The position numbers were made by a program, and so were the translations under genes. From Ottowia sp. (GTDB taxonomy: Bacteria; Pseudomonadota; Gammaproteobacteria; Burkholderiales; Burkholderiaceae_C), in contig JALOAS010000009.1 of NCBI GenBank assembly GCA_023228705.1, positions 1-54,997 of the forward strand: DNA of 54,997 nucleotides, in the 5' to 3' direction. Under the pieces are notes generated by a model, which worked only from the letters and a program-made list of their open reading frames with translations, was not told the origin of the DNA and did not search any database. Position 1 is the stretch's first letter; every line of letters starts with the position of its first letter. Shown here in pieces: positions 46,056 through 53,704 of the stretch.

Positions 46056-46658
46056 ATGTCAAGAACCCAACCGCTGGGTGCCACAACAGCTTCGGTACCA
46101 ACAACAAGATCCCCTGCCGCCGTCAATGGCGTACGCCGTGCATTGTCCCTGGGACTGCTGGCATTTTGTGCGCGGCCGCTGCTGGCCGGTGCGGCGCAGG
46201 CTGCCGATACCAAGTACGTTGCGGCCTGCACATCAGCCAAGGCGGTGCACGACACGCGCTGCCCCAACTACACCGGGTTCAAGACGCAGCCACCGCAAGG
46301 TGGGCGCACCACCCGCGCGAAAACCGGCCGCCACGCCAAGATTCGTGTCGGACGGACGCTGGACCGGGGCGTGGCGTCCTGGTACGGCCCCGGTTTCCAG
46401 GGGCGCCCCACGGCCAGTGGCGAGCGCTTTGACATGCATGCGCTGACCGCCGCGCACAAGACGCTGCCGTTTGGCACGCACGTGCAGGTCGAGAGCCAGC
46501 GCACCGGCATGAAAGTCATGGTGCGGATCAACGACCGCGGCCCCTTCGTCGGTAGCCGGATCATTGACCTGAGCAAGGCGGCGGCACAGGAGCTTGGCAT
46601 CGTTGACGAAGGGCACGCCGTGGTCGTGCTGCGCGAAGCCGTCCTGCAGGCAGCCTGA
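46056..46658 (+). CDS. rlpA: RlpA-like septal lytic transglycosylase
   Basis: This 200-residue exported protein has a hydrophobic signal (RRALSLGLLAFCARPLLAGAAQAA). A double-psi β-barrel follows (about 105–195): ASWYGPGFQGRPTASGERFD, ALTAAHKTLPFGTHVQV, VRINDRGPFVGSRIIDLSKAAAQELG. RlpA cleaves denuded glycan strands, usually at division sites. It lacks a SPOR domain, and I see no lipobox at the signal end, so it may be a soluble or signal-anchored version. Confidence 0.87.
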   Translation: MSRTQPLGATTASVPTTRSPAAVNGVRRALSLGLLAFCARPLLAGAAQAADTKYVAACTSAKAVHDTRCPNYTGFKTQPPQGGRTTRAKTGRHAKIRVGRTLDRGVASWYGPGFQGRPTASGERFDMHALTAAHKTLPFGTHVQVESQRTGMKVMVRINDRGPFVGSRIIDLSKAAAQELGIVDEGHAVVVLREAVLQAA

Positions 46659-46715
46659 ACCTCCTGCTTGGCAGCGTCATCAACAGGCGCTGCAAGCATG
46701 GCCCGGGACCGCCCG

Positions 46716-47663
46716 TCATGCGCCATGCTGCTCAACCTGCCAGCGTTCCGCATTGCCTCTCGTCAGCGCCTGCGCCAGCCAGGGCAAGGCCGCGCGCAAC
46801 CCCTCCGCCAGCGTGTACGGGGGATTGATGACAAAGACGCCGCTGGCCGCCATGCCGCCGCGCACATCCGCTCCCGCCCGTGGCGCTGTCGTCCGGCCCA
46901 CGTCCAGCGTGGCGTGCAGCCAGGCACGGTCGGCCCGTCCTGCAAGCGACTGGAGCCGGCGCGGCAACGCCACGGCACCCGGCTGCGCAACGACAGGATG
47001 CCAGATCATGTACACGCCGGTGGCGCAGCGAGCCAGCGCGTCTGCGGTTGCCTGCAACACGGCGTCGTAGTCGGTCTTCACCTCGTAAGCCGGGTCGATC
47101 AGGACAAATGCCCGGCGCGGCTGGCTCGCGGCGCGCGGCGGCGGAAGCTCGCCGCGCAGTCCGGCAAAGCCATCCGCCCGGCGCAAGAGGACGCGGCGCG
47201 CGTCCGGCCAGCTCGCCAGCTGCCGGGCCAGCAGCTCATGCACGGTGGGATGCCATTCGAACAGGTGCAGCCGGTCGGCCACTCCGGCGCGACCAGGCTC
47301 GCTCATCAATGCGTGCATGATCGCTGGCGAGCCCGGGTAGACGGTCCACGCGTTGGCAGCCGGACCGTTGAACCGCTGCAGCAACGCCAGGTAATCCTGC
47401 AAGATATGGGCAGCCGGCATGCGCGGCAGGGCGGCGCCCGCTCCATGCCCGCCGCCCTGCAGCCGCAGCACGCCGGCAGCGGCCTCTGCGGACTTGACCG
47501 CCTGCGCCCCGTCAAGCCGGTACCGCCCTGCGCCCGCATGCGTATCGACCAGCAGCAGCGGCCCGGGCTTGCGCATCAGATGGCGCAGGACGGCCAGCAG
47601 CGTGACGTGCTTGAGCACGTCGCCGTGGTTGCCGGCATGAAAGGCGTGGCGGTAGCTGAACAT
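46716..47663 (-). CDS. rlmJ: 23S rRNA (adenine-2030 N6) methyltransferase RlmJ
   Basis: This 315-residue SAM-dependent methyltransferase has the unmistakable start MFSYRHAFHAGNHGDVLKHV and motif VDTHAGAGRYRLDG. The catalytic segment reads IDPAYEVKTDY where DPPY is canonical. RlmJ modifies A2030 of 23S rRNA. It is somewhat longer than the E. coli protein. It diverges from the ribosomal protein genes rplM–rpsI. Confidence 0.93.
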   Translation of the reverse strand: MFSYRHAFHAGNHGDVLKHVTLLAVLRHLMRKPGPLLLVDTHAGAGRYRLDGAQAVKSAEAAAGVLRLQGGGHGAGAALPRMPAAHILQDYLALLQRFNGPAANAWTVYPGSPAIMHALMSEPGRAGVADRLHLFEWHPTVHELLARQLASWPDARRVLLRRADGFAGLRGELPPPRAASQPRRAFVLIDPAYEVKTDYDAVLQATADALARCATGVYMIWHPVVAQPGAVALPRRLQSLAGRADRAWLHATLDVGRTTAPRAGADVRGGMAASGVFVINPPYTLAEGLRAALPWLAQALTRGNAERWQVEQHGA

Positions 47664-47720
47664 GCCCCATCATATCGGCGGCCCGGGGCACGAACCCTGC
47701 CGCTGCAGCAGCCCGCGCAG

Positions 47721-47892
47721 TACAATAACGTGTTTTGCAGCGTCTGGGTCCCGCGGCAAAAACAGCTTCCCACCTAAGAGGCTCCTTCAGAAGAGCACCG
47801 ACCGTGGAAAAGGACCCAAGTGAAGGTACGCGACCTGCCGACCGGCATCCGGCCGGCTGCGCGGGCCTTTTTGCATTCCAAAAGGATGATTC
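47721..47892 (+). promoter_or_regulatory. Long leader of rplM–rpsI with terminator-like hairpin
   Basis: A TACAAT −10-like box is at 47721–47726, giving a leader of about 160 bases. Near its end, a GC-rich dyad (CCGACCGGC / CCGGCCGG, about 47837–47860) followed by GGGCCTTTTT (to about 47872) looks like an intrinsic terminator just before the AAAGGATG start region. This could be an attenuator for autogenous control by L13, but no known leader class was recognised. Confidence 0.4.
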
Positions 47893-48321
47893 ATGACTAC
47901 GTTCAGTGCGAAAGCAGCGGACGTGACGCATGAATGGTTTGTTGTTGATGCCACCGACAAGGTGCTCGGCCGGGTAGCCAGCGAAGTTGCCCGCCTGCTC
48001 CGTGGCAAGCACAAAGCCATTTATACGCCCCACGTCGATACCGGCGACTATGTGATTGTCGTCAACGCGTCCCGGCTCCGGGTCACCGGCACCAAGGCCA
48101 CCGGCAAGAAATACTACCGCCACACGGGCTATCCCGGCGGCATCCGGGTCATCAATTTCCGCGACATGCAGGCCAGGCACCCGGGCCGCGCCCTGGAAAA
48201 AGCCGTCAAGGGCATGCTGCCCAAGGGGCCGCTGGGCTACGCCATGGCGCGCAAGCTCAAGGTCTACGCTGATGCCGAGCATCCGCACAGCGCACAACAA
48301 CCCAAGCCGCTGGAACTGTGA
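47893..48321 (+). CDS. rplM: 50S ribosomal protein L13
   Basis: This 142-residue protein is full-length L13: FVVDATDKVLGRVASEVARLLRGK at the start, then YYRHTGYPGGIR and MLPKGPLGYAMARKLKVY. An AAAGGATGATTC site precedes the ATG. It is the first gene of the conserved rplM–rpsI operon. Confidence 0.98.
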   Translation: MTTFSAKAADVTHEWFVVDATDKVLGRVASEVARLLRGKHKAIYTPHVDTGDYVIVVNASRLRVTGTKATGKKYYRHTGYPGGIRVINFRDMQARHPGRALEKAVKGMLPKGPLGYAMARKLKVYADAEHPHSAQQPKPLEL

Positions 48322-48333
48322 AGGAACACAACA

Positions 48334-48726
48334 ATGATAGGTGAATGGAACAACGGCACGGGTCGCCGCAAGTCCAGCGTGGCGCGCGTCTTCCTCAAGA
48401 GGGGCTCGGGCAAGATCACGGTCAACGACAAGCCGATCAGCGAGTTCTTCGGCCGCGAAACGTCGATCATGATCAGCAAGCAGCCGCTGGCGCTGACCGA
48501 CAACGTCGACAGCTTTGACATCCTGGTCAACGTGCACGGCGGGGGTGAATCGGGCCAGGCAGGCGCGATCCGCCACGGCATCACGCGCGCGCTGATCGAC
48601 TACGACGAAAGCCTCAAGCCGCAACTTTCTGCCGCGGGCTACGTGACTCGGGACGCACGCGAAGTGGAGCGCAAAAAGGTGGGCCTGCACGCCGCACGGC
48701 GCCGCAAGCAGTTCAGCAAGCGCTGA
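48334..48726 (+). CDS. rpsI: 30S ribosomal protein S9
   Basis: This 130-residue protein is full-length S9. It has NGTGRRKSSVARVFLKRGSGKI, VHGGGESGQAGAIRHGI and the basic tail GLHAARRRKQFSKR, which reaches the ribosomal P site. It follows rplM by 12 bases and is closed by a strong terminator. Confidence 0.98.
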   Translation: MIGEWNNGTGRRKSSVARVFLKRGSGKITVNDKPISEFFGRETSIMISKQPLALTDNVDSFDILVNVHGGGESGQAGAIRHGITRALIDYDESLKPQLSAAGYVTRDAREVERKKVGLHAARRRKQFSKR

Positions 48727-48746
48727 CCGGCCGCTCCCGCCATGCC

Positions 48747-48776
48747 AACCGCGTGCATTGCCACGCGGTTTTTTTG
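48747..48776 (+). terminator. Intrinsic terminator after rpsI
   Basis: The stem AACCGCGTG pairs perfectly with CACGCGGTT around CATTGC and continues into a T tract. Confidence 0.9.
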
Positions 48777-48893
48777 TGCCACATCGTAGAATGACGCCTT
48801 GACCATGCGTTGCGGCTGGCAGCAGGCGGTGGCCGCCACCGGGATGCTGCCGGACCCGCATCCGGATTGTTGACGGGACCATTGCGTTTGATC

Positions 48894-49439
48894 ATGTTTG
48901 GCCAGAAAAAGTCGCCCACGCCCAGCCACCTCATCGGGGCGTCCATGCACATTGCCGGTGACTGCCACTTCCAGGGCGAGTTGCAACTGGACGGCACGGT
49001 CGCCGGCAGCGTCATCGCCGACCCGGCTCAGCCCAGCAGCATCCACATCGGCGTCGCGGCTCGCGTCGAAGGCGGCGTGCACGCCGACCGTATCGTCATT
49101 GCCGGAACCGTGGTCGGCGCGGTGGTGGCCACGCAGCGGCTTGAGCTCAAGGCCTCGGCCCGGATCGAGGGGAACGTGAGCTACCAGGCCATGGACATGC
49201 AGCCGGGCGCCACCGTCATCGGGAGTTTCCAGCCCCAGCTCATCGCCCCCGTCCAGGCCGAGCCGACAGCCAGCAGCGCAGACGACACGCCGCTGGAAGA
49301 CGTTCCCGCGGAAGCGCAAGAGCCAACCGAACCCACGCTGGACCCGCAGCAGCCACTGGAGACCGAGCTGGCGGCCGAGCAGGCGCTGCTCGATCCGGAG
49401 CAGCTCGTCCTAGAACGCGGGCCGCGGCCCGGAACCTGA
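48894..49439 (+). CDS. Bactofilin (polymer-forming cytoskeletal protein)
   Basis: This 181-residue protein has a bactofilin β-helix core (about 14–115) with regularly spaced hydrophobic triplets, for example IAGDCHFQGELQLDGTVAGSV and RLELKASARIEGNVSY. An acidic, proline/alanine-rich tail follows. The N-terminal FGQKKSPTPSHL peptide is typical of bactofilins next to erpA. Start ATG 48894 is preferred over upstream in-frame GTG/TTG codons because it begins this peptide. Bactofilins form filaments linked to cell shape. It is one base away from erpA. Confidence 0.88.
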   Translation: MFGQKKSPTPSHLIGASMHIAGDCHFQGELQLDGTVAGSVIADPAQPSSIHIGVAARVEGGVHADRIVIAGTVVGAVVATQRLELKASARIEGNVSYQAMDMQPGATVIGSFQPQLIAPVQAEPTASSADDTPLEDVPAEAQEPTEPTLDPQQPLETELAAEQALLDPEQLVLERGPRPGT

Positions 49440-49440
49440 C

Positions 49441-49806
49441 ATGAACACAGCAGCAACCGAATCCCGCCTCTCGGGCCGCATCGTCTTTACCGATGCCGCA
49501 GCCACCCAGGTGGCCGGCCTCCTGGCCGGGCAATCGGGCGCCGGCCTGTACCTGCGCCTGTTTGCACGCGGCGGAGGCTGCGGCGGATTTGAATACGGGT
49601 TTGAGTTCGACGACCGCGACGACGCCAACGACCTGACGATACACAAGCAGGGCGCGGCGCTGCGCATAGACCCGCAGAGCTACCAGAACCTGGTCGGCGC
49701 CACCATAGACTACCGGCAGGATCCGCACGGCGAAGGCTTTGTCATCGAGAACCCCAATGAAGCGGGCAGCTGCAGTTGTGGCCCGACATGCGGCCACCAG
49801 GGGTGA
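49441..49806 (+). CDS. erpA: Iron–sulfur cluster insertion protein ErpA
   Basis: This 121-residue A-type Fe–S carrier has Cys in RGGGCGGFEYGFEFD and the paired cysteines CSC in GSCSCGPTC. Those three cysteines bind the cluster. The FVIENPNEAGSCSCG ending is typical of the family. It starts one base after the bactofilin stop, so the two are coupled. It hands clusters to essential apo-proteins such as isoprenoid enzymes. Modular repeat E follows the stop. Confidence 0.92.
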   Translation: MNTAATESRLSGRIVFTDAAATQVAGLLAGQSGAGLYLRLFARGGGCGGFEYGFEFDDRDDANDLTIHKQGAALRIDPQSYQNLVGATIDYRQDPHGEGFVIENPNEAGSCSCGPTCGHQG

Positions 49807-49811
49807 GTACG

Positions 49812-49976
49812 GTTTGAGCGTTGAGCGTTGAGCGTTGAGCGTTTGGCGTGGTGGGTACACGCTGGACGCTTGACGCCAAACCTTCATCAGCCGCCACAGG
49901 CGGCTTTCATACGAGGTCCGCCAGGGCCGAGGTCATCGGTCATCCGGACAGGTTGCCGGGCATTGTCTGCAATCAG
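49812..49976 (+). repeat. Modular intergenic repeat, copy E
   Basis: Copy E begins with four perfect TTGAGCG heptamers (49814–49841), the inverse of the array in B. A dyad GTTTGGCGT (49841–49849) with ACGCCAAAC (49873–49881) follows. Then comes the hairpin AGCCGCC-ACA-GGCGGCT (49889–49905) and GGGCCGAGGTCATCGGTCAT before CCGG. The right end differs from A, B and D (TTGCCGGGCATTGTCTGCAA, partly shared with C). It lies between convergent erpA and glnB, and its last bases contain the glnB stop codon. Confidence 0.82.
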
Positions 49977-50311
49977 ATTGCCGCGTCGTCTTCTTCGCCC
50001 GTGCGTATGCGCACCACGCGCTCGACCGGCGTCACAAAAATCTTGCCATCGCCGATCTTGCCCGTACGCGCCGCGCGGATGATGGCGTCGACGCAGCGGT
50101 CCACGTCGCCCTCGGACACCACCACCTCGACCATGACCTTGGGCAGGAAGTCCACCACGTACTCGGCGCCGCGATACAGCTCCGAATGGCCTTTCTGGCG
50201 CCCGAAGCCGCGCACCTCCGTGACCGTCAGGCCGGCCACGCCGACCTCGGCCAGCGCCTCGCGAACTTCTTCCAGCTTGAACGGCTTGATGATGGCTGTG
50301 ATTTGCTTCAT
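49973..50311 (-). CDS. glnB: Nitrogen regulatory protein P-II
   Basis: This 112-residue PII signal protein has the start MKQITAIIKPFKLEEVREAL. The T-loop KGHSELYRGAEYVVDFLPK contains the uridylylated Tyr51. GKIGDGKIFVTPVERVVRIRTGE is the ATP-binding C-terminal part. It reports 2-oxoglutarate, ATP/ADP and glutamine status to targets such as GlnE, NtrB or AmtB. It follows nadE by eight bases on the same strand, a common Burkholderiales pair that links nitrogen status to NAD synthesis. No amtB is adjacent, so glnB fits better than glnK. Confidence 0.93.
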   Translation of the reverse strand: MKQITAIIKPFKLEEVREALAEVGVAGLTVTEVRGFGRQKGHSELYRGAEYVVDFLPKVMVEVVVSEGDVDRCVDAIIRAARTGKIGDGKIFVTPVERVVRIRTGEEDDAAI

Positions 50312-50319
50312 GGAATGTG

Positions 50320-51996
50320 CTAGTGTAACGTCTGCATCGGCAGCTCAGGCACGTAGCCGTGGCTCAGGGGCCAGCGCCGGTCGCGATCAAAACTGCAGTG
50401 GCTCACGCGCGTGCCCGGCGCCGCCTGCCGGCGTTTGTATTCGCTGGTGCGCAGCAGGCGCATGACGCGCGCCACGGTGGCCGCGTCAAAACCGCGGACC
50501 ACCAGCTCGGGGGCGGACTGCCCGCCCTCCAGGTGGCCGGCAAGAATGGCGTCCAGCACGTCGTAGGGCGGCAGGCTGTCGGTGTCGAGCTGGCCCGCGC
50601 GCAGCTCGGCGCTGGGTGGCCGGTCGATGATGCGCTGGGGAATCGGGTTGGACGCCCGTGCAAACGGATCATTCCGGTTGCGCCAGCGTGCGAGCCGAAA
50701 CACGTCGGTCTTGTACACGTCGCTGATCGGTGCATAGCCGCCGCAGGTGTCGCCGTACAGCGTGCTGTAGCCCACGGCCTCCTCGCTCTTGTTGCCGGTG
50801 ACCAGCACCATGTGCCCGAACTTGTTGGACAGCGCCATGAGCAGGGAGCCGCGGATGCGCGCCTGCAGGTTTTCCTCGGTGGTGTCTTCCGCGCGGCCGG
50901 CAAACAGCGGCGCCAGCGCGGTCCTGAAGCCATCAAACAGGGGGCCAATGGCCACCTCATCGCAGCGCACGCGCACGCGCCGCGCCATCTCGTGCGCGTC
51001 GGCCGTGCTCATGTCGGCGGTAAATGGGCCGGGCATGGCCAGCGTGCGCACGTTGTCCGGCCCCAGCGCGTCAACCGCCAGCGTCAGCACCAGGGCCGAA
51101 TCCAGGCCGCCGGACAAGCCCACGGCAGCCTGAGCCAAGCCGTTCTTGCCCATGTAGTCGCGCAGGCCCAGCACCAGCGCCTGCCACAGATCCGCGTCGG
51201 TGTCGGGCCCATGCGCCGCGGCCGCCGGCGTGGATGCCGCTTGCCAGCGCCCGTCCTGCGCCAGCACCGGCGCCAGCGACTGGCCCGTCCAGCGCGCAGC
51301 GGCAGCGGCCACGGCCCCGTCCGGCTGCAGCGCCAGCGCCGCGCCGTCAAAGACAACGCCATCCTGAGCACCCAGGGCATTGACGTAGAGCAGGGGCCGA
51401 CCGGCGCGGCGCGCCGCCGCGGCCAGCCTGTCCTGCCGCGACGTGGTGGCACCATGGGAAAACGGCGCGGCAGCAACGACCAGGAGCAGGCCGGCACCGG
51501 CAGCAACCGCCGCGTCCAGCAGCGCGCCGTCGTCGCAGTCGTTGCCGGGCAGGACGGCGCACGGCACGCCCGCCACATCAAAGAGGCCGGTGCGCGAGCC
51601 GGCGGCAAAATAATATCGCTCGCCGGCGTCCAGATGCTGCCGGGTCGTGCTGGCCATGATCTTTCCATTGCGCAGCACGCTGACGGCACTGGCAACCGGC
51701 TGCGCCGGGGGCGGCCCGGCCTGCAGCCGCGCCGGGTGCCCGAGCACGATGGCCAGGTCCTGCAGGTCGGCCGTCTTCGCCGCAACATGCCGCACCGCGG
51801 CTTCGCACGCGGTCACGAAATCAGGCTGACGCAGCAGGTCCAGCGCCGGGCTGCCGCTCACGCCCAGCTCGGGCGTCACCAGCAGGCGGGCCCCGCCCGC
51901 GTGGGCGGCGCGTGCCGCCTCGACGATCTTGCGCGCATTGCCAGGCAGGTCGCCCAAAGTCGCGTTAAGCTGGAATGTGTTGATCCTGAAAGCCAT
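50320..51996 (-). CDS. nadE: NAD synthetase with degenerate glutaminase domain
   Basis: This 558-residue protein has an N-terminal nitrilase-like glutaminase domain (1–260) and a C-terminal synthetase domain (270–558). The synthetase part is well preserved: GLSGGLDSALVLTLAVDALG, TEENLQARIRGSLLMALSNK, LVTGNKSEEAVGYSTLYGD and PISDVYKTDVF. In the glutaminase part only Glu43 of the Glu–Lys–Cys triad remains. The Lys position reads Arg119 with the LPNY loop shortened, and the ICED cysteine position reads PGND (Gly151). The enzyme should therefore use free ammonia. MAFRINTFQLNATLGD at 51996 is the natural start. Confidence 0.9.
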   Translation of the reverse strand: MAFRINTFQLNATLGDLPGNARKIVEAARAAHAGGARLLVTPELGVSGSPALDLLRQPDFVTACEAAVRHVAAKTADLQDLAIVLGHPARLQAGPPPAQPVASAVSVLRNGKIMASTTRQHLDAGERYYFAAGSRTGLFDVAGVPCAVLPGNDCDDGALLDAAVAAGAGLLLVVAAAPFSHGATTSRQDRLAAAARRAGRPLLYVNALGAQDGVVFDGAALALQPDGAVAAAAARWTGQSLAPVLAQDGRWQAASTPAAAAHGPDTDADLWQALVLGLRDYMGKNGLAQAAVGLSGGLDSALVLTLAVDALGPDNVRTLAMPGPFTADMSTADAHEMARRVRVRCDEVAIGPLFDGFRTALAPLFAGRAEDTTEENLQARIRGSLLMALSNKFGHMVLVTGNKSEEAVGYSTLYGDTCGGYAPISDVYKTDVFRLARWRNRNDPFARASNPIPQRIIDRPPSAELRAGQLDTDSLPPYDVLDAILAGHLEGGQSAPELVVRGFDAATVARVMRLLRTSEYKRRQAAPGTRVSHCSFDRDRRWPLSHGYVPELPMQTLH

Positions 51997-52047
51997 GGAT
52001 GTTTCCAAACGGGCAGATCCCGATACCTTGCGACAGCCCACCCGGCA

Positions 52048-53226
52048 ATGACTGACCGCCTCGAAATCCAGATTGTGCACGATGCGGGCCAGCTGGACCG
52101 CTACCAGTGGGATGCGCTGCTGGCCGTGCAGGACCGCCCGACGCCGTTCATGCGGCATGCGTACCTGCAGGCGCTGCAAGCCAGTGGCAGCGCAACGCAA
52201 GCCAGCGGCTGGGCACCGCGTCATTTTGCCCTGTGGCAGGGTGATGCGCTGGTTGCGGCGTGTCCGCTGCTGCTGAAAACGCATTCCTGGGGCGAATACG
52301 TCTTTGACTTTGCCTGGGCGCGCGCGTACGCGGAGCATGGGCTGGCCTACTACCCCAAGGCCGTCATTGCCGTGCCGTTTACGCCGGTACCCGGCTCACG
52401 CCTGCTGGCGCGCGACGCGGCCGTACGCCGCAGGCTGCTGCAAGCGGTATTGCGCTGGTGCGAGCAGCAGGAGCTGTCGTCGCTGCACCTGCTTTTTGGC
52501 AGCGAGGCGGACCAGGCTGCCGCGACCGAATGCGGGCTCATGCCGCGGGCGCAGGTGCAATTCCACTGGCACAATGCGCATCCGGCCACGGGGCGGCCGT
52601 TTGCCGACTTTGACGAATTCCTGGGCACGCTCAAGCGGGACAAGCGCAAGAAGATACGCCAGGAACGCCGCCGCGTGGCCGACGCCGGGGTGCGGTTCCG
52701 CTGGGCACGCGGCCCCGACATCACGTCCGAGGACTGGGCATTCTTCTACCGCTGCTACCAGCGCACGTACCTGGAACACGGAAACGCGCCCTACCTGAAC
52801 CCGGATTTCTTTGCCCGCATGGCCGCGGAAATGGCCGGCCACTGGGTGCTCTTTGTCGCCGAGCGATCAGGCCGCCCCATCGCGTGCAGCCTGATCGCCG
52901 TCGGCAGCGCGCAGCCGGTGGCCTGGGGCCGATACTGGGGCGCGCTGGAGCGCGTGAGCTGCCTGCACTTTGAAGCCTGCTACTACCAGCCCATCGCCTG
53001 GTGCATTGCGCACGGCATCCAGCGCTTTGAAGGCGGCGCGCAGGGCGAGCACAAGCTGGCCCGTGCGCTGCTGCCAGCACAAACGCACAGCATGCACTGG
53101 CTGGCACACCCGGCGTTTGCCGATGCCGTGGACCGCTACCTGCAGCAGGAACGCAGCGCGGAGGCACGGTACGTCAGCGTGCTGCAGCAGCACACGCCGT
53201 TCCGGGATCCTCAGGCTGCCAAGTAA
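52048..53226 (+). CDS. DUF482/GNAT-like FemAB-related acyltransferase
   Basis: This 392-residue cytoplasmic protein is of the type often annotated as GNAT or peptidoglycan-biosynthesis-related (PF04339). Landmarks are VDFAWARAYAEHG-like segment YVFDFAWARAYAEHGLAYYPK, the basic FLGTLKRDKRKKIRQERRRV and the C-terminal RFEGGAQGEHKLARALLP. The frame is open far upstream, antisense to nadE, but MTDRLEIQIVHDAGQ at 52048 begins the conserved part. The transferred group and acceptor are unknown. Confidence 0.83.
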   Translation: MTDRLEIQIVHDAGQLDRYQWDALLAVQDRPTPFMRHAYLQALQASGSATQASGWAPRHFALWQGDALVAACPLLLKTHSWGEYVFDFAWARAYAEHGLAYYPKAVIAVPFTPVPGSRLLARDAAVRRRLLQAVLRWCEQQELSSLHLLFGSEADQAAATECGLMPRAQVQFHWHNAHPATGRPFADFDEFLGTLKRDKRKKIRQERRRVADAGVRFRWARGPDITSEDWAFFYRCYQRTYLEHGNAPYLNPDFFARMAAEMAGHWVLFVAERSGRPIACSLIAVGSAQPVAWGRYWGALERVSCLHFEACYYQPIAWCIAHGIQRFEGGAQGEHKLARALLPAQTHSMHWLAHPAFADAVDRYLQQERSAEARYVSVLQQHTPFRDPQAAK

Positions 53227-53236
53227 GGCGGCGCGC

Positions 53237-53536
53237 TCAGCCGCGATCGGCCTTGGCCGGGCGCAACGTCCGCTGCGCGGTCGACTGCGCGCCAAACCAC
53301 GCATCGGCCGGCGGCCCGCAGGGCGCGTCTGCCACGCCAAACACCATGTGCGCGCCCCGGCCGTAGCGCACAGGAACGGTCTCGTGCAAGGGCCGCGACA
53401 TGTCCACCGGCGGCGTCGAGGTTTGCGACAGAACCACGCCCTGTGTATCCATGACCGTGTAGCAGGCCGCCTGCGCCGTACTGGCCAGCACCACGCCAGC
53501 CCCCAGCAGGACCCCGAGTCTCAGACGAGCAACCAT
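53237..53536 (-). CDS. Small secreted protein of unknown function
   Basis: This 99-residue protein starts MVARLRLGVLLGAGVVLASTAQA, a clear signal peptide. A short mature part with two cysteines follows (ACYTVMDTQGVVLSQTSTPPVDMSRPLHE and GVADAPCG) that may form a disulfide. Similar small periplasmic proteins occur in Burkholderiales, but no function is known to me. The frame is open upstream, antisense to the next gene, so the signal peptide sets the start at 53536. It converges on the acyltransferase-like gene with a 10-base gap. Confidence 0.75.
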   Translation of the reverse strand: MVARLRLGVLLGAGVVLASTAQAACYTVMDTQGVVLSQTSTPPVDMSRPLHETVPVRYGRGAHMVFGVADAPCGPPADAWFGAQSTAQRTLRPAKADRG

Positions 53537-53704
53537 GGCTTTTCCCTTTCTGCATGCCCGCTTTGCGGTGCCAATATTCATGGCGCCATTTTGGCCGCAG
53601 AAAGCTGTTGAATCAAGCGGTGGCCAAGGCGGATGGCGTCGGCATGCCCGGCGACGGCCGGGCCGCCCGCCAAGGGCGCGTCGTCTGCCCGCATAATAAG
53701 CGCC

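Noticed and set aside
49814..49905. Heptamer array and hairpins as a CRISPR-like array
   Set aside because: Units are 7 bases with no spacers, and no cas genes are present.
50359..52047. N-terminal extension of the acyltransferase-like gene across nadE
   Set aside because: The extension is antisense to a clear NAD synthetase; the conserved domain starts at MTDRLEIQ (52048).
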